NCBI GenBank assembly: GCA_963790095.1
Contig: CAWBNO010000001.1
Span: 23,412 to 87,411, forward strand
Direction of reading: 5' to 3'
Source of the DNA: JAAXQD01 sp963790095
Lineage (GTDB): Bacteria > Desulfobacterota > Desulfobacteria > Desulfobacterales > UBA11574
Length of the DNA stretch: 64,000 nucleotides
Shown piece by piece: positions 1 through 8,879 of this stretch. The number at the start of each line of letters is the position of its first letter. Position 1 is the first letter of the stretch. The notes beneath the pieces were generated by a model. It had not been told where the DNA came from, made no database searches, and worked only from the letters and a program-made list of their open reading frames with translations. Made by a program: the position numbers and the translations under genes.

Positions 1-122
1 CCCATGCCCGCACCGACAGCAGCCCCTTTCTGGGTATTGTATCGGTCAGGGGGATAGTGGGCACAGGATACCAGGAAACAGGATAACGTCATTGCTATTA
101 TAATTAAATGATATTTCTTCAT
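1..122 (-). CDS. Glycine-zipper lipoprotein, N-terminal part only
   Basis: The gene runs off the left edge of the window, so only about 40 codons are seen. Translation gives a short basic start, a hydrophobic stretch and a lipobox ending at a cysteine (LVSC), which points to a lipoprotein signal peptide. After it comes a short Pro/Tyr/Asn/Gln stretch leading into KGAAVGAGMG, the start of a glycine-zipper segment as found in small outer-membrane lipoproteins. A GGAGGG ribosome site (127-132 on the complement) lies just upstream of the ATG. The family cannot be narrowed further without the rest of the gene. Confidence 0.75.
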   Translation of the reverse strand, partial: MKKYHLIIIAMTLSCFLVSCAHYPPDRYNTQKGAAVGAGM

Positions 123-434
123 TTTTCCCTCCAATGAACCATCCGGTCTTTTTGGCCGTTTTCAGACTGTTTAGGGGGTATTCACATAAAATCCATGTCG
201 CGATCATCACATGGCGATCATTTTCATGAATGACAACCCTTTTTAATCTTAGGGTTTTTTTTCCTTTGTAATTAGACGTCCGAGGGCAAAAAAAGTTTAC
301 CCACGAGATAGTAGGTGGAGATAATTTGCCGTTACGGACAGATCGGCATTTAGAACTGAGGAATACCATCGTTCAGATTTCGCGTTGCCAGCTGAGGCTA
401 TTAAGGGGAAATCAGAAGTTGCTCTGTTTCTGGA

Positions 435-472
435 AATAAAAAGGCTGTAAGAACGGGTGCGCTCTTACAGCC
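435..472 (-). terminator. Rho-independent terminator of tRNA-Asn
   Basis: A perfect 10-bp stem (GGCTGTAAGA with TCTTACAGCC, 443-472) with a 10-base loop is followed on the minus strand by TTTTTATT. It lies directly downstream of tRNA-Asn. Confidence 0.85.
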
Positions 473-481
473 GTAAATTGT

Positions 482-557
482 TGGCTCCCCAGCACGGACT
501 CGAACCGCGGACCCGATGGTTAACAGCCATCTGCTCTGCCAACTGAGCTACTGGGGA
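482..557 (-). tRNA. tRNA-Asn (anticodon GTT)
   Basis: The reverse complement folds as a 76-nt cloverleaf with acceptor stem TCCCCAG/CTGGGGA, a T-loop GGTTCGAGTCC and anticodon loop CTGTTAA, giving anticodon GTT. The discriminator is G and the 3' CCA is encoded. A promoter lies just upstream and a terminator just downstream, so it looks like a single-gene transcript. Confidence 0.97.
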
Positions 558-573
558 TCAATTGGAACATTTT

Positions 574-602
574 CGAATAGTAAAAAATTTATATCAAGTC
601 AA
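574..602 (-). promoter_or_regulatory. Probable sigma-70 promoter of tRNA-Asn
   Basis: On the minus strand TTGACT (597-602) is followed after 17 bases by TATTCG (574-579), about 17 bases before the tRNA 5' end. The -35 box is good and the -10 box weak. Confidence 0.55.
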
Positions 603-862
603 GCAAAAATTCAATAAGTTTCTTGGGGATTTTTACCGGGGGGATCAATATGAGGGTGTTATTCTTAACCGTACAGAATTTCTATGTTTTTCTATTCGGT
701 TGCCACCCAATTCGGCCTTTTTGGGCTAAAATCCAACCTATAAACAAGCAGAGGCCGCCGAAGGAGCCCCGCGCCCCAGGGTCAAAACCCAGAAGAAGTT
801 TTTTAATCTTCAAATTTTACGGGCACCGGCTTCGTCCGGATATTTCACTTGCAGGACGATTG
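603..862. other. Intergenic stretch with no recognised gene
   Basis: Between the tRNA promoter and the end of aspS nothing codes convincingly. An 81-codon open frame on the plus strand (623-868) has no family resemblance and runs antisense into aspS. No clear T-tract terminator for aspS is visible. Confidence 0.5.
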
Positions 863-2644
863 TTATAGCTTCTTGATCTTCAATGAAAGCTCGTCGAGCT
901 GGACCTTGCTGACACCTGACGGCGCATTGGTCAGGAGACACGCTGCTTTTTGGGTTTTTGGAAAAGCGATGACATCCCGGATCGAAGGCTGTCCGCAGAG
1001 AATCATGGCGAGGCGATCGAACCCCAGGGCGATTCCGCCATGGGGCGGTGCCCCTGAATCGAGGGCTGACAGCAAAAATCCGAATTTTTCTTCATAGGTT
1101 TCCCGATCCATTCCCAGGGCTGCAAACACCCGTTCCTGAAGTTCCCGCTGGTGGATACGGATGCTTCCGCCGCCGATTTCCGAACCGTTCAACACCAGGT
1201 CATAGGCTCTGGATCTTACAGAAAGGGGGTCATCTTCCAGGAGGCCGTAATCTTCTTCGAGAGGGGCCGTGAACGGATGGTGCAATGCCTGGTTCCGGCC
1301 TTCGTTTTCATCAAATTCCAGCAATGGAAACCGGGTGACCCAGACAAAACTGAAGCTGTCTTCCTGGATCAGTCCGAGCTTTTTCCCCAGAAAGTTTCGA
1401 AGCTGCCCCAGGGCCTCGTTGGTGATCTTTGGTTGGTCGGCAACAAAAAAGACAAGATCCCCGGGCTGCATATGGATCCGCTGTGCAAGGGCCTGTTTCT
1501 CATCGTCGGTGAAGAATTTTGCAATGGGGGATTGCCATGAATCTTCGCGTACCTTGATCCATGCCAGTCCCTTTGCCCGGTAAACAGTGACGAATTCCGT
1601 CAAATCATCGATCTCTTTTCGTGTAAAATCGATGCAGCCTTTGGCATTTATCGCCTTAACGATGCCGCCTTTTTTAACGGCATCGGAGAAGACCTTGAAC
1701 CCTGCTTTCTCCACAATGTCTGAAATATCAATAAGCTCAAGGTCAAATCGAATATCGGGCTTATCCAACCCGAAACGGCCAACGGCATCATCATAAGAGA
1801 GGCGCGGGAAGGGTGTTTGAAGGTCTTTCTCCAGAAGGTCCCTAAAGAGGTTGACCATCATGTTTTCTGTAATTTCCATCACATCGTCTTCCCCGACAAA
1901 AGACATTTCCATGTCGATCTGGGTGAACTCCGGCTGGCGGTCCGCTCTGAGATCTTCGTCTCGGAAACATTTGACAATCTGGTAGTACCGGTCAAACCCG
2001 GAAATCATCAGCAGCTGTTTGAAAATCTGTGGAGACTGGGGCAGGGCGTAAAACATCCCCGAATTAACCCGACTGGGCACAAGATAGTCCCTTGCGCCTT
2101 CGGGGGTGCTGCGGGTGAGCACCGGCGTTTCAGTATCGATAAATCCATGGTCGTTTAGATACTGTCGTATAAGGGTGGCAGCCCTGTGCCGGGTGATGAG
2201 GTTTTTTTGTAAAAGTGGTCGCCTCAGATCGATATGACGGAATTTCAGCCGAATATTTTCCGAAACATCCACATGGTCTTCAATCATAAACGGCGGCGTT
2301 TCAGCGGCATTTAATATTTTAAGTTCTGTGGCAAACACCTCTATCTCACCGGTTTTGAGCTTGGGGTTGGTCATCCCTTCCAGTCTTTTTTTAACATTCC
2401 CCCGGATACCGATGACATATTCGCTCCGGATGACATGGGCCTTTGCATGAACGGTGGGACTGACTTCAGGGTTGAAGACAACCTGGGTGAGACCATTTTT
2501 GTCCCGCAGGTCAATGAAAATGACCCCGCCATGATCCCTTCGGCGCTGTACCCATCCCATCAGGACCACTTCTGTGTCCACATTTTCCACACCCAGTTCG
2601 CAGCAGGAATGGGTCTTCCTCATATTACCAAGTTTATCTAACAA
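863..2644 (-). CDS. aspS: Aspartyl-tRNA synthetase, bacterial type
   Basis: 593 residues, the full bacterial length. The order is an N-terminal OB-fold anticodon-binding domain (GWVQRRRDHGG near residue 31), the class II catalytic core (motif 2 FRDEDLRADRQPEFTQID, motif 3 GIALGFDRLAM) and the inserted GAD domain, absent from archaeal-type enzymes. It charges tRNA-Asp and may be non-discriminating for tRNA-Asn, which sequence reading cannot settle. The start is taken as TTG at 2644 because AAGGA lies about 12 bases upstream and the opening residues MLDKLG match the usual start of related enzymes; ATG at 2623 is the alternative. It follows hisS on the same strand after about 200 bp. Confidence 0.96.
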   Translation of the reverse strand: MLDKLGNMRKTHSCCELGVENVDTEVVLMGWVQRRRDHGGVIFIDLRDKNGLTQVVFNPEVSPTVHAKAHVIRSEYVIGIRGNVKKRLEGMTNPKLKTGEIEVFATELKILNAAETPPFMIEDHVDVSENIRLKFRHIDLRRPLLQKNLITRHRAATLIRQYLNDHGFIDTETPVLTRSTPEGARDYLVPSRVNSGMFYALPQSPQIFKQLLMISGFDRYYQIVKCFRDEDLRADRQPEFTQIDMEMSFVGEDDVMEITENMMVNLFRDLLEKDLQTPFPRLSYDDAVGRFGLDKPDIRFDLELIDISDIVEKAGFKVFSDAVKKGGIVKAINAKGCIDFTRKEIDDLTEFVTVYRAKGLAWIKVREDSWQSPIAKFFTDDEKQALAQRIHMQPGDLVFFVADQPKITNEALGQLRNFLGKKLGLIQEDSFSFVWVTRFPLLEFDENEGRNQALHHPFTAPLEEDYGLLEDDPLSVRSRAYDLVLNGSEIGGGSIRIHQRELQERVFAALGMDRETYEEKFGFLLSALDSGAPPHGGIALGFDRLAMILCGQPSIRDVIAFPKTQKAACLLTNAPSGVSKVQLDELSLKIKKL

Positions 2645-2737
2645 TGGAAATAATTCCTTAATTTAAACCTCTTAAAAATTATACAACTTAACGAAATAAC
2701 TAATCTTTTATTGTCAACCTGTCTATGGCGTCAGAAC

Positions 2738-2854
2738 GGAATAATGGAATGCCGGAATATTGGGGTAAGAGCTGAAATAAACCATATTAATTATGAAAAA
2801 CACCCTTCCTTCAACTTCGTTCAGGACAAGCTCACCCATCATTCCATTATTCCA
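2738..2854. repeat. Palindromic insertion with 14-bp inverted ends
   Basis: GGAATAATGGAATG (2738-2751) recurs inverted as CATTCCATTATTCC (2841-2854), enclosing about 90 bp of non-coding DNA with a TTCAACTTCGTT motif. The right end supplies the last codons and the TAA stop of hisS. The layout suggests a small palindromic or MITE-like insertion. Confidence 0.6.
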
Positions 2855-4118
2855 ATTGGGACGAAGCCTTTATGTTTGCTTTTATATGTTCCACAACATC
2901 TTCAATGGGGATCGGCATCTGTACTTTTGTTGTCATGTCCCGCAGAATAACAGCCCCCTCTTTAACCTCGTTATCACCCACGATCAAGGCATGTTTTGCG
3001 CCCAGCCGGTGGGCCCGTTTCATCTGGCTCTTTAGACTTTTATCGCCGAATTCCATGTCCCCTTGAATGCCTTCAAGGCCCAATGCGCATTTCCATTCAA
3101 ACGCCAGAGATTGGTTCTTTTCACCCAGGGCAGCGATATAAATATCCGGAGTTTGGGCAAGATCTTTGCGGTTAAGATCCGTAATCTCTGCCAATCGGTC
3201 AAACCCTATGGCAAAGCCTGTTGCCGGAGTATCCGGTCCCCCGAGGGCTTTAATCAGGCCGTCATATCGCCCCCCGCCGGCCACGGCATTCTGTGCACCC
3301 AACTCACCGGTCTGAATTTCAAAGGTTGTACGGGTATAATAATCGAGGCCTCTGACCAGTTTTTTGTCAACGGTAAACGGAACGTTGAGGGCTTTAAGGG
3401 CCCCCTTGACGATGTCAAAGTGCTCATTGCAAGCCGGACACAAATGATCCAGAATAGACGGTGCATCGGTCATCGCCGTTCTGCAGGCCGGCACTTTGCA
3501 GTCGAGGACGCGCAAAGGATTTCGGTCTTTTCTTCTGACACAGTCGGAACAAAGATCCCCACTGGATGACGTTAAAAAATCCGAAAGGGCTGCTTTGAAT
3601 TCCGGGCGGCATTCAGGACACCCCAGGGAATTGATATGGGCCGCAACATCGGAGACGGACAGTCTTGAAAAAAGTGTCAACAGGATAAAAATCAATTCAA
3701 CGTCGACCAACGGCGAATCCACACCGATAATTTCGGCATTGATTTGATAAAACTGCCGATATCTCCCTTTTTGGGGCCTTTCCCGGCGAAACATAGGGCC
3801 GATGGTATAAAATTTCCGGACCGGGTCCTTGGCATACAATTTGTGCTGGATATAGGATCGACAAACAGAGGCCGTTGCTTCGGGCCGCAGGGTGATAAGA
3901 TCACCTTTTCGGTCCGGGAAGGTGTACATTTCTTTTTCGACAATATCCGTATCTTCACCAATGCTTTTGGCAAACAGTTCGGTGCGTTCCATAATCGGAA
4001 TTCGGATCTCTTTGAATCCGAAATCTTCAAAAAGAGCTCTGGCGATCTTTTCGATCTCCTGCCAGAGCTCAATTTCACCCGGGAGTATATCTTTAAATCC
4101 TTTAATTAACTGTATCAT
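2847..4118 (-). CDS. hisS: Histidyl-tRNA synthetase
   Basis: 423 residues, the usual size for bacterial HisRS. The N-terminus has the typical IKGFKDILPGE opening. Class II motif 2 (FRRERPQKGRYRQFYQ), the histidine-specific motif GLDYYTRTTFE and motif 3 (GFAIGFDRL) are present, followed by the C-terminal anticodon-binding domain. The gene starts 3 bp after the stop of hxlA-rraA, so the two are surely co-transcribed. The final codons and stop lie inside a palindromic repeat, so the extreme C-terminus (KASSQLE) may be acquired. Confidence 0.97.
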   Translation of the reverse strand: MIQLIKGFKDILPGEIELWQEIEKIARALFEDFGFKEIRIPIMERTELFAKSIGEDTDIVEKEMYTFPDRKGDLITLRPEATASVCRSYIQHKLYAKDPVRKFYTIGPMFRRERPQKGRYRQFYQINAEIIGVDSPLVDVELIFILLTLFSRLSVSDVAAHINSLGCPECRPEFKAALSDFLTSSSGDLCSDCVRRKDRNPLRVLDCKVPACRTAMTDAPSILDHLCPACNEHFDIVKGALKALNVPFTVDKKLVRGLDYYTRTTFEIQTGELGAQNAVAGGGRYDGLIKALGGPDTPATGFAIGFDRLAEITDLNRKDLAQTPDIYIAALGEKNQSLAFEWKCALGLEGIQGDMEFGDKSLKSQMKRAHRLGAKHALIVGDNEVKEGAVILRDMTTKVQMPIPIEDVVEHIKANIKASSQLE

Positions 4119-4121
4119 TCT

Positions 4122-5408
4122 TTATTTCTTTTCCCAGCGCAAAAGCTCCGTAACTTGGCTCAGGGTGCTCCCTTCTTTGATTTCCTCTCGTATGCGGTTT
4201 TCCTTTTCCAGAACATCCATGCTTCGGTTGGCGTACTCCACGGCAATGGCTTTTGGCAGTACCACAACCCCGTCGTCGTCCCCTAAAAGCCAGTCTCCGG
4301 GTTCCACGCGCATATTGCCCACCGTCACCGGAACGCCGATCTCTCCAAACCCTTTGGGCTCGCCGGCATTGGGCATTACCAGTCTGCTGAATGCCGGAAA
4401 TTTCATATCAATGATTTCAGGGCTGTCTCTCAGGGCGCCGTCAATGACAACGCCGGCAAGACCTCTTTGAACTGCGGAATGGGTTGCCAGCTCTCCCCAG
4501 ATGGCCGGCCCCGAGCCACCGGCATCGATGACAACAACCTCACCCGGTTCCGCCACGTCAATGGCCTGAACCGGTTTGGCCCAATCCCCGGGATAGGTTC
4601 TCACGGTAACCGCCTGACCCACCATCCGGATGCCGGGGTAAATCGGACGAATTCCCTGAAGAACGCCTCCTCGATGCAGGGCATCTGAAAGGTTCGCCGC
4701 CGACACCAGCTCCAGTATTTCTCGAATCTGAGCCGCGCCCTTTCGTTTAAACAGGGTGGTGCTGATGCTTTTCCCCGTATCGAGTCCCTGCCGGATTTCT
4801 CGGGTTGCCTGTTCAGGATCCATCGCTTTGGTAATGGCACCGCCAACAATAACAATGGATGCACCCGCTTCCACCGCCGTGGCGGCGGTTTCGGAATTGA
4901 TGCCCCCGGCCACCCCCACGGGGATGGACAATGCTTCACCCACCTGTCGTAACATCTCAAAAGGATCTTTACCTTCCATCTGCTCGTCGATGGCGCAATG
5001 TACCGTCACATAGTCGGCACCATAGTCTTCGACCTGCTTTGCTCTGGATAGAACATCTTCCACCGCAATCATATCCACCACAATTTTTGCACCATAGTTC
5101 TTGCCGGCCTGGATGCACTCCCGGATGGTGGCATCGCTGGATGCGCCAAGTACGTCGACGATATTGGCACCTGCTTTGGCTGCAGTTTCAACCTCAGTTC
5201 TGCCGGCATCCATGATCTTCATATCTGCGACGATGGTGACGTTCGGGAAAAGTCTTCTCAACTCCCGTACAGCATGGAGGCCTTCACTCTTGATGAGCGG
5301 CGTGCCTGCCTCGAGCCAGTCGACGCCGCCGGCGATACCGGCCTCGGCGTTTTTCAGAGCCCGCTTCAAATCTACAAAATCCAGTGCCAATTGCAGGATC
5401 GGTTTCAT
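4122..5408 (-). CDS. hxlA: 3-hexulose-6-phosphate synthase fused to RraA-like domain
   Basis: 428 residues in two parts. Residues 1-210 are a TIM-barrel hexulose-6-phosphate synthase of the OMP-decarboxylase superfamily, with VADMKIMDAG, TVHCAIDEQ and GVAGGIN motifs. It joins formaldehyde to ribulose 5-phosphate or runs in reverse. Residues 220-428 form a RraA/DlpA-like domain (IDAGGSGPAIWGELA, VVIDGALRDSPEI). Fusions of this type occur in archaea and some anaerobic bacteria; in archaea the pair is used mainly in reverse to supply ribulose 5-phosphate. The start at 5408 is preferred over the upstream in-frame ATG (5459) because AAAGGAGG sits just before it. hxlB lies 10 bp upstream and hisS 3 bp downstream. 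Confidence 0.92.
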   Translation of the reverse strand: MKPILQLALDFVDLKRALKNAEAGIAGGVDWLEAGTPLIKSEGLHAVRELRRLFPNVTIVADMKIMDAGRTEVETAAKAGANIVDVLGASSDATIRECIQAGKNYGAKIVVDMIAVEDVLSRAKQVEDYGADYVTVHCAIDEQMEGKDPFEMLRQVGEALSIPVGVAGGINSETAATAVEAGASIVIVGGAITKAMDPEQATREIRQGLDTGKSISTTLFKRKGAAQIREILELVSAANLSDALHRGGVLQGIRPIYPGIRMVGQAVTVRTYPGDWAKPVQAIDVAEPGEVVVIDAGGSGPAIWGELATHSAVQRGLAGVVIDGALRDSPEIIDMKFPAFSRLVMPNAGEPKGFGEIGVPVTVGNMRVEPGDWLLGDDDGVVVLPKAIAVEYANRSMDVLEKENRIREEIKEGSTLSQVTELLRWEKK

Positions 5409-5418
5409 ATTTCCTCCT

Positions 5419-5961
5419 TTATTCGATGATAGTATGTCTGGATGAAACCCTTCCGACATCCTTTTTCTGTGTTTGGTACAGCTTTGAAATCATTGCCTCA
5501 AAGAAAAGAAACGCAGATTGTTCGAACAGAGAACCGGCCATTTGCAACGAGTTCGGCTCGCCATCCCGGCACAGTTTTGTGGTTCCTGGAATATGTAGGC
5601 TTTTATCCACCAGGGACGCGATTTTCGATTCCATATTCCCCAAGATCCCGAATGTTTCAATGTGGTGCTGTTTGGCACTTTTCACTGCTTCGAGGGTCGA
5701 AGGGGTTTCCCCGGACCCGCTCAACACGACGAGCAGGTCGTTACGGGAAATCGCCGGTGTAACGGTTTCTCCACAAAAATAAACGCTGTAACCCAAATGC
5801 ATTAGGCGCATGCAAAAACAGCGCAAAATGAAGCCGGATCTCCCCTGTGCGGAGAAAAAGATAGATTCTGCATTCAGGATCCTTTGGATAAAATCTTCCG
5901 CCGCTTCATCACTGATATTTTGCGCCAGACCGCGGTTCTCTTCCAAAATAACGTCGATCAT
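5419..5961 (-). CDS. hxlB: 6-phospho-3-hexuloisomerase
   Basis: 180 residues with a SIS sugar-isomerase fold: FSAQGRSGF for phosphosugar binding near residue 37, LLVVLSGSGETPST near 80, and the closing FEQSAFLFFEAMI helix with the catalytic Glu region. It interconverts hexulose 6-phosphate and fructose 6-phosphate, the step next to the HxlA reaction. The ATG at 5961 follows CAGGAA; the frame continues a little upstream but offers no better start. It is the first gene of the hxlB-hxlA-hisS-aspS run, behind a good promoter about 200 bp upstream. Confidence 0.93.
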   Translation of the reverse strand: MIDVILEENRGLAQNISDEAAEDFIQRILNAESIFFSAQGRSGFILRCFCMRLMHLGYSVYFCGETVTPAISRNDLLVVLSGSGETPSTLEAVKSAKQHHIETFGILGNMESKIASLVDKSLHIPGTTKLCRDGEPNSLQMAGSLFEQSAFLFFEAMISKLYQTQKKDVGRVSSRHTIIE

Positions 5962-6168
5962 TTCCTGAAAGGTAACCGTTTTGTCTTTTTCAGCAGTTTT
6001 GGATGTCAGATGTTGTTTCAGAACAGCACCTTAACCATAAAAAATTGAAAAATATTTCTCCGAAGGATGCATGGGAACCGGTTTTGGGTTGGCTCCCGTG
6101 AATCCCATACGACTTCATAGAGCAAAATGATACAAATATTAAAAAATAACTTACTGTTGAAGTATCGA

Positions 6169-6197
6169 AGTATGACGAAATGGTTCCTGTGTGTCAA
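6169..6197 (-). promoter_or_regulatory. Probable sigma-70 promoter of the hxlB operon
   Basis: Minus-strand TTGACA (6192-6197, consensus -35), a 17-base spacer and CATACT (6169-6174). Transcription would begin near 6162, leaving a leader of about 200 nt. The leader contains a possible hairpin, GGGAGCC with GGTTCCC (about 6075-6100), with an 11-base loop. Confidence 0.6.
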
Positions 6198-6592
6198 GAA
6201 AATATTCGGCGCCTAAATATCCAAAAACTGCAGACCCGGGCAAGCGCATTTGAGACCCAATAGAGAGACAACGCTCCACGACGGCGCATATCTCTTTCCA
6301 ATCGACTGGAACTTGTGCTTAAGCACCCGAAGGCCCGAGCCATGCCAGAATTATAAAGAACAATTCGTCAAAAACGTATCCGATGGATGTTTTACATCAT
6401 AATTTCATTCGGCTCGGTCTAACGCGTGCTAAAGCCCTTCAAACAGCCATTCGGTTTCCAAGAGAAACACGCCGTCCCTTCGCTGTACCGAATTAAAATG
6501 CGTTAACCCTGACTGCAGAACGCTTTGGGTTGACAATGGCCGGTTCGCCATTGTAGTCACTTTAAGAACCATAAGCGAGTTGGGAGACGAGA
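6198..6592. other. Intergenic region between divergent genes
   Basis: About 400 bp between the hxlB promoter and the DUF2520 gene. Short open frames here are on the wrong strand or lack ribosome sites. No clear promoter for the rightward gene was found. Confidence 0.4.
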
Positions 6593-7465
6593 ATGAAACC
6601 TTCATTTGCCATTGTCGGATGTGGAAGGGTGGGTACGGCCCTTGCCGTTTTTTTAACCCGAGCCGGATACCGGGCTGTGGGATTTGCCAGCAAAAGCATT
6701 TCATCGGCCAAACAGGTCGCAAACAGGGTCGGATCCGACCGTTTTAGCAATGTTCCGTGGGAGATAACACCTGGGGCGGATATCGTTTTTATTACTACAC
6801 CGGACAGTGCCATACCCGACACCTGTAACAAAATATCCCAAAATACCGGGTTTTCCGGTGATGCCGTTGTGATGCACTGCAGCGGAGCACTGGCGTCATC
6901 GGTGTTATCCAGCGCCAAGGACTGCGGTGCATGGATCGGGTCGATGCATCCCTTGCAGAGTTTTGCTTCGGCCGACTACCAAACCAATCCTTTTCAAGAT
7001 ATCGTTGTGTCCATGGAAGGTGAAGAACGTGCACTTATATTCGCAAGGAAGATTTCCGTCGATCTCGGGGGACAAGGGGTCGAGATTCTGACGGAAGCCA
7101 AAACCCTTTACCATGCATCAGCGGTGGTGGCATCAAATTTTCTGGTCACCTTGCTCGACCTTGCCATTCGGCTCATCGGTGAAGCCGGCGTCGATGGTCA
7201 GGATGCGTTCAAGCTATTGAAACCGCTCATTGAAGGCACGTTGTCCAATATAGAAAAAGTCGGGACCCAAGACGCCCTCACCGGCCCCATTGTCAGAGGG
7301 GATGTTAAAACCGTAGAAGAGCATATCAAAGAAATCGGGTTGAAAAGACCGGAACTTCTCATGCTGTATAAAACACTTGCTTTCTACACCATAGATATTG
7401 CGGCGGCAAAGGGCGCCATCCCGGAATCATCCGTCCAGGAGCTTAAAAGAATTGCCCGGCCATAA
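6593..7465 (+). CDS. Rossmann-fold DUF2520 protein (NADP-dependent oxidoreductase-like)
   Basis: 290 residues. The N-terminus has the dinucleotide-binding pattern FAIVGCGRVGTAL, then ADIVFITTPDSAIPD and VVMHCSGAL, typical of the Rossmann-like domain in this family. The second half is the helical DUF2520 domain, including GSMHPLQSFA near residue 117 and the YHASAVVASNFLVTL helix. Relatives look like ketopantoate-reductase or 6-phosphogluconate-dehydrogenase type enzymes, but their substrate is not established. A GGGAGA ribosome site precedes the ATG. It stands upstream of TRAP transporter genes on the same strand; a functional link is only suggested by position. Confidence 0.85.
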   Translation: MKPSFAIVGCGRVGTALAVFLTRAGYRAVGFASKSISSAKQVANRVGSDRFSNVPWEITPGADIVFITTPDSAIPDTCNKISQNTGFSGDAVVMHCSGALASSVLSSAKDCGAWIGSMHPLQSFASADYQTNPFQDIVVSMEGEERALIFARKISVDLGGQGVEILTEAKTLYHASAVVASNFLVTLLDLAIRLIGEAGVDGQDAFKLLKPLIEGTLSNIEKVGTQDALTGPIVRGDVKTVEEHIKEIGLKRPELLMLYKTLAFYTIDIAAAKGAIPESSVQELKRIARP

Positions 7466-7676
7466 CTCCGGCTATGCCTAAACACTATTGGGCGGGTCGA
7501 AGAATCCGAATCTTTCACGGGGCCGGGATTTATGAATAAAAACTGTTTCAATGATAGCTCAAAGAGATTTTTGTATGGGCAACGGCCGGTTTAGATGAAA
7601 TCGGTTTTCTGAACTCGACAGCTGACAATTTTTGATGGAGCGTTTTTGTTGGATTGGGATAAAGGAGGACTATTTA

Positions 7677-8654
7677 ATGAAAAAGCGTTTACTGATGATG
7701 ACCGTACTCACCCTATTTTTTTGTTCAGGATCCGCCATGGCCTTTATGGGGATCAAGCTGGGTGTCGTGACCAAACCGGGTTCCGCCCAAAATATTGTGG
7801 CCGAAAAATTTAAAGAGCTTATCGAAGAGCGATCGAACGGCAATATTCAGATTCAAATCTTCCATTCCAATTCCATCGGCAATGAGACGGAAATCCTTCA
7901 GCAGATACAAATGAACACGGTCCAGATGGCAATTATTACCGGCGGCCCTTTTGATACATTCGATCCGATTGTAAGGGTGATCAATTATCCTTTTCTATTT
8001 AAAGACTATGCCCAGGCGGATAAAATCCTCGACGGTCCTTTGGGTGCCAAGATATTAAAAAGCCTGGAAAGGGCCGGCTTTAAAGGGCTGTGTTTTTCAG
8101 AAAACGGATTCAGGAACCTTACAAACAACAAACATCCGGTGAAAAGCCCGGATGAGATAAATGGGCTCAAAATCCGGGTCATGGCATCTGCCCTCCATAA
8201 GGCCATATGGCAGGCTCTGGGGGCGAACCCAACGCCAATGCCCTGGCCGATCTACACCGAATTGGAACAGGGCGTTATCGACGGCCAGGAAAATCCCCTC
8301 TGGGTTATTGAGGTCTACAAGTTTTACGAGATTCAAAAATATATGACCCTGACCCGCCACGTCTATTCTCCACACATCGACGTGGCGTCTCTCAAATGGT
8401 GGAAGTCGTTGGAATCTAAAACACAGGACTTGATTCAAACGACCCTTTATGACGCTGCCGTGTTCCAGCGGGAAGACAATCGCTCTAAAAATGCCGCACG
8501 CTTGACCTTCCTCAAAGAAAAGGGCATGGAGGTGGAAGAACATCCGGATATCGACGCATTTCGTGCTAAAGTGGCCGGACTAAAGGACATGGATCTTTAC
8601 AGCGAACCCAGGGTTCAGGCATTGCTAATGGAGATATTAAATGCAACCCAATAG
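7677..8654 (+). CDS. dctP: TRAP transporter substrate-binding protein, DctP family
   Basis: 325 residues beginning with a cleavable signal peptide (KKR, hydrophobic stretch, GSAMA cleavage region), so it is periplasmic. The DctP/DctB fold is recognised by the EIFHSNSIGNE-like segment, the FLFKDYAQAD motif and NPTPMPWPIYTELEQGVIDGQENP, which carries the conserved residues that orient the substrate carboxylate. Start 7677 is chosen over upstream in-frame ATGs because AAAGGAGG lies 7 bases before it and the signal peptide begins there. Genes for the small and large membrane subunits follow. The ligand, usually an organic acid, is not readable. Confidence 0.93.
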   Translation: MKKRLLMMTVLTLFFCSGSAMAFMGIKLGVVTKPGSAQNIVAEKFKELIEERSNGNIQIQIFHSNSIGNETEILQQIQMNTVQMAIITGGPFDTFDPIVRVINYPFLFKDYAQADKILDGPLGAKILKSLERAGFKGLCFSENGFRNLTNNKHPVKSPDEINGLKIRVMASALHKAIWQALGANPTPMPWPIYTELEQGVIDGQENPLWVIEVYKFYEIQKYMTLTRHVYSPHIDVASLKWWKSLESKTQDLIQTTLYDAAVFQREDNRSKNAARLTFLKEKGMEVEEHPDIDAFRAKVAGLKDMDLYSEPRVQALLMEILNATQ

Positions 8655-8733
8655 GTTCATCCATCAACGGTTGTTTTTCCCATGGGCATCGTAATCCGCG
8701 GGTTTACGTCCGGGGTGTGCTCCAAGTCGGCTT

Positions 8734-8819
8734 TAACGAAGCCATTCCGCCAACCCGCCTGCCATGGGAGGCACGAGCGGACAGGTATCGTTTCACGGGA
8801 AAGCGAACCCCTGAACACC
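8734..8819. repeat. Dispersed palindromic repeat, copy A
   Basis: An 86-bp stretch with the core CGCCTGCC...GGACAGG that recurs near 38427-38499 with only scattered differences. It sits in the dctP-dctQ gap. Confidence 0.7.
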
Positions 8820-8879
8820 TACGACACGGCGTATCCTTTTTGCTGAGCATGGGTTTTATTATAACAGAATGGTGGAAAA

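Noticed and set aside
46..369. 107-codon open frame on the minus strand
   Set aside because: It overlaps the lipoprotein start in another frame, has no family likeness and no ribosome site.
623..868. 81-codon plus-strand frame after tRNA-Asn
   Set aside because: Biased composition and antisense overlap with aspS; no protein-like features.
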